A stretch of DNA of 31,907 nt from an uncultured Oscillospiraceae bacterium (GCA_910579545.1 CAJTVI010000027.1:1-31907); one strand, 5' to 3'; shown: positions 16,596 through 24,599, counted from the first letter of the stretch. Notes: generated by a model from the sequence alone, not told the origin. Translations and numbers: made by a program.

Positions 16596-18031
16596 AAAAG
16601 AACCTGGACCTTTTGTTTGCGCACGCCACCCTCATTACCATGCAGGGGGAGGGCACCGGCATTCTGGAGGACGGCGCGCTGGGCGTTTGCGGCAGCCGCA
16701 TCGAGGTGGTGGGCCCCAGCCGGGAGGTGCTGGCGGCCTATACCGCCGACCGGCTGATCGAGGCGGAGGGCAAGGCCTTGATGCCCGGCCTGATCGACGC
16801 GCACATCCACACCGGCGACGGGCTGCTGCGGGGCGTTTCGCAGGACCTGGACAACTGGATGCAGCACGGCCTGTGGCCGTTTGAGCAGGAACTGCGCAAG
16901 GACCCTGACGCGGTGCGCAAGGGCTCGATGCTCAACATCCTGGAGGCGCTCAAGGCGGGCACCACTACCTTCTGCGATTTTGACACCCCCATGACCGAGA
17001 TCGTGCAAAACCATATCCGGCTGGGCACCCGCGCGCGGGTGGCCGAACTCATCAGCGAACTGCCAAAAGAAAACCGCACCGCCCTGGGCGAACTGTACCA
17101 GTTTGACCCCGCCGAGGGCGACCGCAAGCTGCGGCGCAACCTGCGCCTGTGCGAGGAGTGGAACGGCGCGGCAGATGGGCGCATCACCTGTATGCTGGGC
17201 CCCCAGGGCGCGGACATGTGCAGCCGCGAGTTGCTGGAAGAGGTGCGCGAGGCCGCCGCCCGGCTGGACACCGGCATCCACATGCATGTGGCGCAGGGAG
17301 ACCGGGAGACCAACCAGATGCAGCTGCGGTACGGCAAGCGCACCATCCCCTTTTTGGACGAGATCGGCTACCTTACCCCCCGGCTGATGGCGGTGCACCT
17401 TACCGAGGCCACCGATGAGGAGACCCGCTATCTTGCCGGCAAGGGGGCGGGCATGGTCCTGTGCAGCGGCAGCATTGCCATCATCGATGGCATCGTGCCC
17501 CCGGCGGCCGCGTTTTTGCAGGCCAGCAGCCGCCTGGCCCTCGGCTCGGACCAGGCCCCCGGAAACAACTGCAGCAATATGTTCAACGAGATGAAATTTA
17601 CCGCCATCCTCAACAAGTGCAAGGCGGGCAGCCCGGCGGTATTCCCGGCCTGGCGGGTGCTGCGCATGGCCACCATCGAGGCCGCCCGGGCCATTGGGCT
17701 GGGGCAGCAGATCGGCTCGCTGGAGCCGGGCAAAAAGGCCGACCTGCTGCTGATCGACCTTACCCAGCCCGGCCTTTCGCCGGTGATCCAGGCCCCGGTG
17801 CGCAACATCGTGCCCAACCTGGTGTATTCGGCCCGGGGCAGCGAGGTGGAGATGGTGCTGGTGGACGGCAAGGTCCTGGTGGAGGATTTCCGGGTGCAGG
17901 GCATTGATGAAAAGCAGGTGGTGCGCGAGGCCCAGCTTGCCGCCGACCGGGTGGCGCAGCGGGCGGTACAGCCCTTTGCGGCCATCCCCGCAACGCCGCT
18001 GCGGGGCATGATGCAGCGCGGTGAACTGTAA
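16592..18031 (+). CDS. Amidohydrolase-superfamily deaminase/hydrolase (SsnA/AtzA/TrzN-like)
   Basis: The 479-residue protein is a metal-dependent amidohydrolase of the deaminase/chlorohydrolase branch, which removes an amino group (or similar leaving group) from heterocycles such as guanine, cytosine, triazines or methylthioadenosine. Visible are MPGLIDAHIHTG (metal ligands His71 and His73), MHVAQGD, AVHLTEATDEE, LGSDQAPGNNCSNMFNE (metal Asp) and the closing composite domain GSLEPGKKADLLLIDL. GTG 16592 overlaps the previous stop codon as GTGA, with GAGAAGGAGGG upstream. Specific substrate unknown; SsnA of the E. coli purine cluster is one relative by family. Confidence 0.87.
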   Translation: MKKNLDLLFAHATLITMQGEGTGILEDGALGVCGSRIEVVGPSREVLAAYTADRLIEAEGKALMPGLIDAHIHTGDGLLRGVSQDLDNWMQHGLWPFEQELRKDPDAVRKGSMLNILEALKAGTTTFCDFDTPMTEIVQNHIRLGTRARVAELISELPKENRTALGELYQFDPAEGDRKLRRNLRLCEEWNGAADGRITCMLGPQGADMCSRELLEEVREAAARLDTGIHMHVAQGDRETNQMQLRYGKRTIPFLDEIGYLTPRLMAVHLTEATDEETRYLAGKGAGMVLCSGSIAIIDGIVPPAAAFLQASSRLALGSDQAPGNNCSNMFNEMKFTAILNKCKAGSPAVFPAWRVLRMATIEAARAIGLGQQIGSLEPGKKADLLLIDLTQPGLSPVIQAPVRNIVPNLVYSARGSEVEMVLVDGKVLVEDFRVQGIDEKQVVREAQLAADRVAQRAVQPFAAIPATPLRGMMQRGEL

Positions 18032-18047
18032 AAAAGGAGGCAGCAAT

Positions 18048-19418
18048 ATGAAGGCAGACCTGATCGTACAAAACGCCCGCATCGTTGCCCAGACAGGGGT
18101 GTTTGTGGGCTGGCTTGCAGTACAGGATGGGAGGATCGCCGCGCTGGGCGAGGGCCCGGCGCCCGGCCCGGCCAAAACCGTGCTGGACGGCACGGGCCAG
18201 GTGCTGCTGCCCGGCGCCATCGACACGCACCCCCACTTTTTTGACCCCGGGGCCGAATGGCGGGAGGATCTGCGCTGCGGCACCCAGGCGGCGGCCAGCG
18301 GCGGCTATACCACCATTTTGGATATGCCCAACACCTCCCCGCCGGTAAAGGATGAGGCGACCTGGCAGCTTAAGGCCGGGCGGGCGCAGCAGAATTCCCT
18401 GATCGATTTTGCCCTTTGGGGTTCGGCCATGCCCTCCAACCTGGATGAACTGGGCCGGCTGGCCGAACTGGGGTGCGTGGGCTACAAGGCGTTTACCCTG
18501 GATGCCGGCCCGGATTTTGACTGGTCGGACGAGTACGGCCAGCTGCGGGAGATGCAGGCGGTGGCGGCGCTGGGCGGTATTTTTGGCGCGCACGCCGAAA
18601 ACCCCGCCCTGGTAAACGGCTTTTCAGGGGCGCACGCCGGCGAGGAGTGGTCCCTGGCGGTACACGACGCCAGCCGGCCCTGGCAGGCCGAACTCACCGC
18701 CATCAATACCCTTTTGCTCTACGCCCGGCTTACCGGCTGCCGGCTGCACATCTGCCATCTCTCGATCCCGGAGGGGGCGGCGCTGATCGCGCAGGCCAAA
18801 AAACAGGGGGTGGATGTGACGGCCGAGACCTGTGCCCATTACCTGACCCTGAATTATGAGGATAACGCGGCGCTGGGCGCCTTTGCCAAGATCAACCCGC
18901 CTTTGCGCAGCCGCGCGCGGATGGAAAAGCTGTGGGAGTATGTGATGGACGGGGGGATCGACTATCTCGGCACCGACCATGCGCCCTATCTTGAGGAGGA
19001 AAAGCTGCCGCCGGAGGGCGGCCGGGCCGCGGCCTGCGGCGCGCCCGAGATCGACCTTGCCATCCCGCTGCTGTTTGAGGAGGGGGTGCTGGACCGGGGC
19101 ATGGACCTGCAGCGGTTTGCCGCCTTTACCAGCACCAACGCGGCCCGGCGGTTTGGCCTGTATCCCCGCAAGGGGACGCTGGCCGTTGGCGCGGATGCGG
19201 ATTTTATCCTGCTCGATCCCAACAGCCCCTGGACCTTCAGCCGCAAAAACAGCTTTTCCAAAAGCAAGGCGGCGCGCTTTGGCCACGAGGGCCGCACCCT
19301 GCGCTGCCGTGTAACGCTTACCTGCCTGCGGGGCGTGCCGGTTTATGCAAACGGCCGCATTTTACAGCAGCCGGGCTTTGGCCGGCTGGTGCGGCCCCAG
19401 GGAGGTGACCGGCCATGA
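18048..19418 (+). CDS. Cyclic amidohydrolase (hydantoinase / allantoinase / dihydroorotase family)
   Basis: The 456-residue enzyme opens cyclic amide or ureide rings. Its binuclear centre is visible: DTHPHFFDPG (His61 and His63), VGYKAFT with Lys147 as the carbamylated bridging ligand, GAHAEN, LHICHLS and LGTDHAPY (Asp310). The length fits allantoinase, hydantoinase and class I dihydroorotase. No pyr genes are nearby, and the gene is packed with a carbamoylase, so a ureide or hydantoin role is favoured over pyrimidine synthesis. ATG 18048 follows AAAAAGGAGG, 16 bp after the previous gene, and the 3' end overlaps the next gene. Confidence 0.88.
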   Translation: MKADLIVQNARIVAQTGVFVGWLAVQDGRIAALGEGPAPGPAKTVLDGTGQVLLPGAIDTHPHFFDPGAEWREDLRCGTQAAASGGYTTILDMPNTSPPVKDEATWQLKAGRAQQNSLIDFALWGSAMPSNLDELGRLAELGCVGYKAFTLDAGPDFDWSDEYGQLREMQAVAALGGIFGAHAENPALVNGFSGAHAGEEWSLAVHDASRPWQAELTAINTLLLYARLTGCRLHICHLSIPEGAALIAQAKKQGVDVTAETCAHYLTLNYEDNAALGAFAKINPPLRSRARMEKLWEYVMDGGIDYLGTDHAPYLEEEKLPPEGGRAAACGAPEIDLAIPLLFEEGVLDRGMDLQRFAAFTSTNAARRFGLYPRKGTLAVGADADFILLDPNSPWTFSRKNSFSKSKAARFGHEGRTLRCRVTLTCLRGVPVYANGRILQQPGFGRLVRPQGGDRP

Positions 19419-20665
19419 GCAGCAAGGAACGGTACAAGCAGCAGGCGGCCGAATGGATCGCCGCCCGGCAGACCGAACTGGTGCAGCTGCTGCAGGCGCT
19501 GATCCAGGCCCGCAGCGACTACCCGCCCGGGGATACCCGCGCCGCGGCGGGGGTCTGTTTGGACGCGCTCTCCCGCTGGGGCATCGAGGCCCGGGCGGTC
19601 TGCCCGCCTCCCGAGGTGCGCTCCTTCCATGCCGATGGGGTGGACAATGCCGCCATGCCCAGCGTCATCGGCACCCTGCGGGGCGGCGAGGGGCCCTGCC
19701 TGCTCCTGAACGCCCACATCGACACGGTGCCGGCGGGCGAACTTTCCCACTGGCGGCACGACCCCTTTGGCGGCCAGCTGGAGGACGGCTTTGTATATGG
19801 CCGCGGCGCGGGCGACGACAAGGGCTCGGTGGCGGCCCAGCTGATGGCGGCCTGCGCGCTCAAGGCCGTGGGCGTGCCCCTGGCCGGCACCCTGCAGGTA
19901 AACCCGGTGGCGGATGAGGAGGCCAGCAGCTTCCGGGGGGCAAAATGGCTTTGCGCGGCGGGGCTGTTGCGGCCGGACATGGTCATTGTGGGCGAGCAGA
20001 CCGCCAACCAGGTCTGCTGTGCCGAGCGGGCGATCGCAAACTTCAGGGTGACCATCCACGGCCGGGCCTGCCATGGCGCCATGCCCTGGCAGGGCAGCAA
20101 CGCCACCGTGCACATGGCCCGGTTCATCGGCCTGGTCAACGACCTGCTCGCGCCCGAACTGGCCAAAACGGCGCATCCCTACCTGCCGCCCACCACCCTG
20201 TGCGCCACCCGCATCCGGGGCGGGCACAAGGTCAACATCATCCCCGAACTCTGCGAACTGGAACTGGACTGCCGCATGGTGCCCGGCATTGCCGAGGAGT
20301 TTGTAAAACAGCGCATGGAAGAACTGCTGGGCGCCCTCTCGCTGGGCGGCAGCCTTTTTGGGTGGGAGGTGGCCGTTACCTACTCCGAGGGAGGGCTTGC
20401 CACCAACACCAGCCCAGACGCGCCGCTCATCCGCAGCCTGCTGGCCGAGGCCGGCCAGGTCCAGCGCTCGGCGCCGGTTTTAAGCGGCTACAAGCAGGCC
20501 AGCGACGGCCGGGTGTTTGCGGGCCTGGGGGTGCCCATCGCCATCTTTGGCCCGGGCGACCCCGCGCTGGGCCACTCGCCCGAGGAGCGGGTGCCGGTGC
20601 AGGAACTGGTGGAGGCGGCCCAGATCCTTGCGCGCACCGCCATTGGGCTTTTGGCGCAGGAATAA
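19415..20665 (+). CDS. M20 family metallopeptidase/deacylase (ArgE/DapE/YgeY-like)
   Basis: The 416-residue protein is a two-metal M20 hydrolase of the ArgE/DapE type, which removes an acyl, carbamoyl or peptide group from an amino acid. Metal motifs are LLNAHIDTVP (His101, Asp103), GRGAGDDKG (Asp134/135), VADEEAS (Glu168-Glu169) and LGHSPEERV near the end. The ATG at 19415 overlaps the previous stop as ATGA, with GGGAGGTGA just upstream. It closes the operon and is followed by a strong terminator. YgeY-type enzymes act in anaerobic purine/ureide breakdown; whether this one does is inference. Confidence 0.88.
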   Translation: MSSKERYKQQAAEWIAARQTELVQLLQALIQARSDYPPGDTRAAAGVCLDALSRWGIEARAVCPPPEVRSFHADGVDNAAMPSVIGTLRGGEGPCLLLNAHIDTVPAGELSHWRHDPFGGQLEDGFVYGRGAGDDKGSVAAQLMAACALKAVGVPLAGTLQVNPVADEEASSFRGAKWLCAAGLLRPDMVIVGEQTANQVCCAERAIANFRVTIHGRACHGAMPWQGSNATVHMARFIGLVNDLLAPELAKTAHPYLPPTTLCATRIRGGHKVNIIPELCELELDCRMVPGIAEEFVKQRMEELLGALSLGGSLFGWEVAVTYSEGGLATNTSPDAPLIRSLLAEAGQVQRSAPVLSGYKQASDGRVFAGLGVPIAIFGPGDPALGHSPEERVPVQELVEAAQILARTAIGLLAQE

Positions 20666-20705
20666 GCTTTTTTGCGGCCGCAGAAAAGGTTTGGCCGCCG
20701 CAAAT

Positions 20706-20762
20706 ACACAGCACGCTTCCCCGGCGCTTTGCAAGGCGCGGCGAAAGCGTGCTGTGTTTTTA
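20706..20762 (+). terminator. Strong terminator of the hydrolase operon
   Basis: A perfect 13-bp stem (ACACAGCACGCTT / AAGCGTGCTGTGT) with an inner GC-rich hairpin is followed by TTTTTAT. It lies between the convergent hydrolase operon and the LacI gene. Only the + strand side has a good T-tract. A second GC hairpin (GCCGGGG / CCCCGGC, about 20790-20816) lies nearer the LacI stop. Confidence 0.82.
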
Positions 20763-20819
20763 TATCGGAACACCCCGAAAGCGGCGCCGGGGCCTGCCAA
20801 AGGCCGGCACCCCGGCGGC

Positions 20820-21869
20820 TCAGGCGCTTTGGGGCGGGCTTGCGGGGGCCGGGCCGGTCGACCCGCGCACCACCAGCTGCGGGTCGCTCGCAAGCTTGAG
20901 GATGCTGGAATCGCCCGTGCCGTTCAGCACCATGTCCACCGCCAGCTTGCACAGGGACTCGGTGCAGTAGTCCACCGTGGTAAGGCCGGGCCGGGCCATG
21001 GCCGAGAGGTAGATGTTGTCAAACCCGCAGATCGAGAGGTCCCGCGGCAGCTGCAGGCCGGGGGTCGTAAGCGCGCAGGAGAGCGCGCCAAAGGCCACCA
21101 GGTCGTTGACCCCGATCACCCCGGTGACCCGGCCCTCCCGCAGCAGCCGGTCCATCAAAATATACCCGGCGTCCGCCTCGGTGCCGTCCGGCGGCATCTC
21201 GGGCGCCGTAAGCACCTCGAGCGCGTCCGGCGGCAGGCCGGCCTTTTCCACCGCGCTCTGGATCCCCTCCAGGCGCATCCGGCGTGTCATCGAGATCGAG
21301 GTGACCGGGCTCAGGATGTAGGCCAGCCGCCTGTGCCCCAGTTCCAGCAGATGGTTTGCCAGCAGCTCCCCGCACCGGAAACCGTTCATGCTGATGGTAT
21401 TAAGCGGAACATCGTCTGATTTTTCGCTTATCAGTACGATTGGGATGCTGTGCGAGATCTGTACCGCCCGCTTGAGCCAGTTGGGGGTAAACAGGTAGAT
21501 GATCCCATCCACCTGCTTTTCAATGCACAGGTCAAGATAGGCCTTTTCACGCTCCGGGTTGCGGTAGGTGCAGCACAGCATCACGTTATAACTCAGGCCA
21601 ACGGTGTATTTTTCAATGTATTTCATCAGCATGGGGTAAAAGGGATTGTCCATCGAGGGCAGGAACACCCCCAGCAGCCGGGATTGGCTGGTCTTGAGCC
21701 CCTTGGCAAACGAGTTGGGGATATACTGAAGTTCCCGGGCCGCCTCGATCACCCTGCGCCGGGTTTCGTCCGAGAGGGATACCCCCGGGGTATTGTTCAT
21801 CACAAACGAAACGGTCGTTTGCGAAACCCCGGCAAGACGGGCCACGTCCTTGGAAGTAGCTCTTTTCAT
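20820..21869 (-). CDS. LacI-family transcriptional repressor
   Basis: The 349-residue repressor has the LacI helix-turn-helix and hinge at the N-terminus (TSKDVARLAGVSQTTVSFVM, about residues 5-25) followed by a periplasmic-binding-protein-like effector domain to about residue 335. ATG 21869 was chosen because GAGGTG sits just upstream; a GTG at 21887 lies inside the operator. The promoter (TTGAAA, 17 bp, TATAAT on the - strand) is followed directly by a 16-bp palindrome, so the gene is probably self-repressed. The same kind of site occurs at the divergent SDR/permease promoter and, in weaker form, before ridA and the hydrolase operon. The effector is unknown, presumably the pathway substrate or an intermediate. 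Confidence 0.93.
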   Translation of the reverse strand: MKRATSKDVARLAGVSQTTVSFVMNNTPGVSLSDETRRRVIEAARELQYIPNSFAKGLKTSQSRLLGVFLPSMDNPFYPMLMKYIEKYTVGLSYNVMLCCTYRNPEREKAYLDLCIEKQVDGIIYLFTPNWLKRAVQISHSIPIVLISEKSDDVPLNTISMNGFRCGELLANHLLELGHRRLAYILSPVTSISMTRRMRLEGIQSAVEKAGLPPDALEVLTAPEMPPDGTEADAGYILMDRLLREGRVTGVIGVNDLVAFGALSCALTTPGLQLPRDLSICGFDNIYLSAMARPGLTTVDYCTESLCKLAVDMVLNGTGDSSILKLASDPQLVVRGSTGPAPASPPQSA

Positions 21870-21885
21870 GCGGCACCTCTTTTTC

Positions 21886-21901
21886 ACTAATATTTATTAG
21901 T
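21886..21901 (-). promoter_or_regulatory. Operator of the LacI-family gene (autoregulatory)
   Basis: ACTAATATTTATTAGT is a perfect palindrome with 7-bp arms and a TT centre. It starts just beyond the -10 box of the repressor's own promoter and ends before its ribosome site. LacI binding is inference from location and from the matching sites nearby. Confidence 0.75.
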
Positions 21902-21902
21902 A

Positions 21903-21931
21903 ATTATACGGCAAATACAGCTTCTTTTCAA
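21903..21931 (-). promoter_or_regulatory. Sigma-A promoter of the LacI-family gene
   Basis: On the - strand, TTGAAA (21931-21926), a 17-bp spacer and TATAAT (21908-21903) form a good vegetative promoter. It is divergent from the SDR promoter about 70 bp away. Confidence 0.75.
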
Positions 21932-21998
21932 GGGGTACTTTGGCTTTTTCCGTTCAATATTACCGAAAATACCCCGGATTATTTGGAGATATTATTGC

Positions 21999-22028
21999 TT
22001 GACAAGCCCTAATGCTCTCGTTTATAAT
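21999..22028 (+). promoter_or_regulatory. Sigma-A promoter of the SDR/permease genes
   Basis: TTGACA (21999-22004), an 18-bp spacer and TATAAT (22023-22028). Both boxes match consensus. Confidence 0.85.
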
Positions 22029-22038
22029 TAAAACATCA

Positions 22039-22054
22039 ACTAATTCGTATTAGT
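22039..22054 (+). promoter_or_regulatory. Operator of the SDR/permease genes
   Basis: ACTAATTCGTATTAGT has perfect 6-bp arms around TCGT. It covers about +4 to +19, a repressor position. The arms equal those of the LacI gene's own operator. Confidence 0.75.
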
Positions 22055-22084
22055 AATTTTTTAGACCAAAGGAGGAAACAACAG

Positions 22085-22837
22085 ATGCGTCTGGACAACT
22101 ACACCGCCCTGATCACGGGCGGCGCAAGCGGCATAGGGGAGGCGACCGTCCGGCTGTTTGCCGAGCGGGGCGCGCGGGTCATCATCGCGGACCTGGACGA
22201 GGCCCGCGGGAAGGCCCTGGAGGCCGAACTGGCAGGCAAGGCGGAATTTTACAAGGTGGATGTGAGCAGCGCCGCCGAGGTTGAAGCCATGTTTGCCATG
22301 GTGGGGCAGAAATACGGCGTACTGGACGTTTTGTACAACAACGCGGCTTACTCGCTGAGCAAAACCCTATGGGACACCACCGAGGAGGACTGGGACAAGG
22401 TCATGCGGGTCAACCTCAAGGGATACTTCCTCTGCGCCAAATACGCGCTGCCCCTGCTTAAAAAGAGCAGCCACGGCGCCATTGTGTGCACCGGTAGCGA
22501 ACTGGGTGTGGTGGGCTGCGTGGAGAGCCTTGCCTACAACAGTTCCAAGGGAGGCATCATCCAGTTTGCCAAAAGCCTTGCGCTGGAGCTCGCGCCCTTT
22601 GGCATCCGGGTAAACGTGGTGTGCCCGGCCGGTACCGAGACACCGGCCTTTGTAAAGGACATGTCCCGCTCGGGCAATTACGAGGGCGAGGTAAAGCGGC
22701 TGGTGGCCAGCTACCCCCTGCGGCGGCTGGGCCAGCCCATCGACATCGCAAGGGCGGTGGCGTTTTTGGCAAGCGAGGAGGCGTCCTTTATCACCGGCAC
22801 CCACCTGATGGTCGATGGCGGATACACCGCGCAGTAA
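22085..22837 (+). CDS. Short-chain dehydrogenase/reductase (SDR, classical)
   Basis: The 250-residue NAD(P)-dependent oxidoreductase shows the cofactor loop TGGASGIG (residues 11-18), NNAAYS, and the catalytic set Ser138 (GSELG), Tyr151 and Lys155 (YNSSK). The C-terminal ITGTHLMVDGGYT is typical of the family. An acidic IADLDEA after beta strand 2 favours NAD(H). ATG 22085 follows AAAGGAGG. It is the first gene behind the operator-controlled promoter that diverges from the LacI gene, so it should be induced with the hydrolases. Substrate unknown; an alcohol or hydroxyacid step is possible. Confidence 0.92.
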   Translation: MRLDNYTALITGGASGIGEATVRLFAERGARVIIADLDEARGKALEAELAGKAEFYKVDVSSAAEVEAMFAMVGQKYGVLDVLYNNAAYSLSKTLWDTTEEDWDKVMRVNLKGYFLCAKYALPLLKKSSHGAIVCTGSELGVVGCVESLAYNSSKGGIIQFAKSLALELAPFGIRVNVVCPAGTETPAFVKDMSRSGNYEGEVKRLVASYPLRRLGQPIDIARAVAFLASEEASFITGTHLMVDGGYTAQ

Positions 22838-22847
22838 AAACCGGAAG

Positions 22848-22874
22848 GCCCGCGGGCATGTTCTGCCCGCGGGC
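22848..22874 (+). other. Perfect hairpin between SDR and permease genes
   Basis: An 11-bp GC stem (GCCCGCGGGCA / TGCCCGCGGGC) with a TGTTC loop lies just after the SDR stop. No T-tract follows, so it is more likely an RNA-stability or processing hairpin than a terminator. No separate promoter for the permease is visible in the 163-bp gap. Confidence 0.6.
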
Positions 22875-23000
22875 GCCCGGGCGCGGCGTCCGTTTATAAA
22901 ACCCCGGAAGGATTTTATCGCGGGCAGGCCGGCAGGGCCAGCCGGGCTGCCCGCAAAAAAGCTTTCGGACAGTCATCGAGAAAAGGAGTGAATCATTTTT

Positions 23001-24353
23001 ATGGAAAACAAAAAAGAGACCCCAAAAGCACAGGGCGAGCTCAAGCGGAAGCTTGGCCTGGGCGCGGCGCTGGCCGTGGCCGTGGGCACAACGGTGGGCT
23101 CCGGCATCTTCTCCTCCCTTGCCGAGGTAGCGGGGGCCGCGGGCTCGGCCACCATGCTGATCATCAGCTTTATCGTGGGCGGCCTGATCATGATCCCGCA
23201 GAACATGCTGTATGCCGAACTGTCCTCTGCGTATCCCGAGGACGGCGGCCAGTATACCTGGCTCAAGGAGGCCGGCTGGCGGCCGATCGCTTTCCTCAAC
23301 GGCTGGCTTGCTTTCTGGTCCACCGACCCGTCCACCTGTTCGGTGATGAGCCTGGCCATTGCCAACTACCTGGCCTTTTTTATCCCCGGGCTTGCGGGGC
23401 TGGGGGTGCGGATCGTGGCCATTGTCATCATCCTGGCCTTTACCGCGCTGCATTACCGCTCGGTCGAGGCAGGCGCGCGGTTTACCGCCTTTATCACCAG
23501 CCTCAAGATGCTGCCCTTCTTTATCCTGGTGGGGGTGGGCCTCTTCTTTATGAAGGGTGAACTGCTTGCTGCGCCCGCCATGCCCGGCGCGGCCACCGGC
23601 ATCGTGGCGCTGCTGGCCGGCGTGTCCGCAACCACCTGGTCGTACGATGGCGCCGTGGGCGCCTGCTACATGGCCGGCGAGGTAAAGGATCCGCACAAGA
23701 CCATGCCCCGGGTCATGATCCTCTGCATCGGCATTGTGATCCTGCTGTACGCGGGCCTGTCCACCATTGCCGCCGGCATGATCCCGCTGGAGGAGCTGGC
23801 CGCCTCGGACGCCCCCATCGCGCTGGCCTTTTCCAAGATCCCCATGATCGGCACGGCGGCCGGCATTGTCACCGCGCTGCTGGGCATCCTGGTCATCACC
23901 GGTTCCATGTCCAGCGCCACCATGTACCAGCCGCGCCTGGAGTACGCCATGGCCCGCGATGGGCTGTGGTACAAGCGGTTTGAAGAGGTGCACCCCCAAT
24001 ACAATACCCCTTCCTTCGCGCTGCTGGCCCAGGCCGCCTACGCCATCCTGCTGGTCTGCGTATCCAGTATCAACGACCTGCTGGGCTACTTTACCTTTAT
24101 TTGCCTGGTCAAGAACATGCTGGTTTTCTGCACCATGTTCGTCCACCGCAAAAAGCCGGACTACAACCCCGGCTGGCGCTGCCCGGCCTGGCAGCTGATG
24201 ACCGTGATCGCCATCTTTGCCAACGGCATCCTGTTGGTATCCACCTTCCTGTGGACCCCCGGCGCGTCCATCGTGGCCAGCGTGGTCGCCCTGGCCACCG
24301 GCCTGCCCGCCTACTATTTCTTTGAAAAGCGCAACAAGGCCGCCAAGGCCTGA
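23001..24353 (+). CDS. APC-superfamily amino-acid/polyamine permease
   Basis: The 450-residue transporter has about twelve membrane segments and the APC-family start LGLGAALAVAVGTTVGSGIF, where GSGIF is the substrate backbone-binding loop of TM1. The TM6 region SATTWSYDGAVGACYMAGEV is also typical. The length matches the family. ATG 23001 follows AAAGGAGTG. It shares the LacI-controlled promoter with the SDR, so it probably imports the pathway substrate or exchanges it for an amino-acid product. The exact substrate cannot be read from sequence. Confidence 0.9.
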   Translation: MENKKETPKAQGELKRKLGLGAALAVAVGTTVGSGIFSSLAEVAGAAGSATMLIISFIVGGLIMIPQNMLYAELSSAYPEDGGQYTWLKEAGWRPIAFLNGWLAFWSTDPSTCSVMSLAIANYLAFFIPGLAGLGVRIVAIVIILAFTALHYRSVEAGARFTAFITSLKMLPFFILVGVGLFFMKGELLAAPAMPGAATGIVALLAGVSATTWSYDGAVGACYMAGEVKDPHKTMPRVMILCIGIVILLYAGLSTIAAGMIPLEELAASDAPIALAFSKIPMIGTAAGIVTALLGILVITGSMSSATMYQPRLEYAMARDGLWYKRFEEVHPQYNTPSFALLAQAAYAILLVCVSSINDLLGYFTFICLVKNMLVFCTMFVHRKKPDYNPGWRCPAWQLMTVIAIFANGILLVSTFLWTPGASIVASVVALATGLPAYYFFEKRNKAAKA

Positions 24354-24373
24354 CGGCGCGCGGCCCATTTTTT
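24338..24373 (+). terminator. Possible terminator overlapping the permease stop
   Basis: GGCCGC (24338-24343) and GCGGCC (24360-24365) can pair, and are followed by CATTTTTT. The stem is short and the loop is 16 nt. Confidence 0.4.
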
Positions 24374-24410
24374 AAACCCCTCGGGAGCCTGTAAAAGGGA
24401 TGCCGCGGAA

Positions 24411-24511
24411 GTGTCCATTTCCAGGAGTTTCAGGGTGCTAAGGCAGGGCGCGGGGGAGAGTCTCGAAAGGCTTTCGGGGCAGGGGTCCTGTTGCCTTGGG
24501 AGGCTGCTCCC
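24411..24511 (+). repeat. Dispersed intergenic repeat, copy D (longest match to copy A)
   Basis: It starts GTGTCCATTTCCAGGAGTTT and runs through the shared core to GGCTGCTCCC at 24502-24511. It is near identical to copy A over about 84 bp and ends with the same 10 bp as copy C. It lies between the permease gene and the valS promoter. Confidence 0.82.
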
Positions 24512-24570
24512 ACGCACCCGGCCGGCGGACCTCCCTCCCCGGTTTGGACACTCCCGATGCCGCCCAAGCC

Positions 24571-24599
24571 TTGACAACCGCCGCCAAACGCGGTATAGT
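24571..24599 (+). promoter_or_regulatory. Sigma-A promoter of valS leader
   Basis: TTGACA (24571-24576), a 17-bp spacer and TATAGT (24594-24599). Transcription would begin near 24606 and produce a leader of about 489 nt before valS. Confidence 0.8.

Noticed and set aside
18048..19418. Reading this gene as pyrC (dihydroorotase of pyrimidine synthesis)
   Set aside because: The motifs alone allow it, but it is embedded between deaminase and M20 hydrolase genes under catabolic-type repression, with no pyr genes nearby.
15306..20665. Firm assignment of the hydrolase operon to creatinine, allantoin or urate breakdown
   Set aside because: Each pathway matches some of the enzyme families, but diagnostic genes are missing (for example ygeX, ygfK or xdh for urate, a glyoxylate branch for allantoin). 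Family-level motifs cannot fix the substrate.
21870..21887. Upstream GTG start (21887) for the LacI-family gene
   Set aside because: The codon lies inside the operator and would place the GAGGTG ribosome site within the coding region. ATG 21869 has correct spacing.
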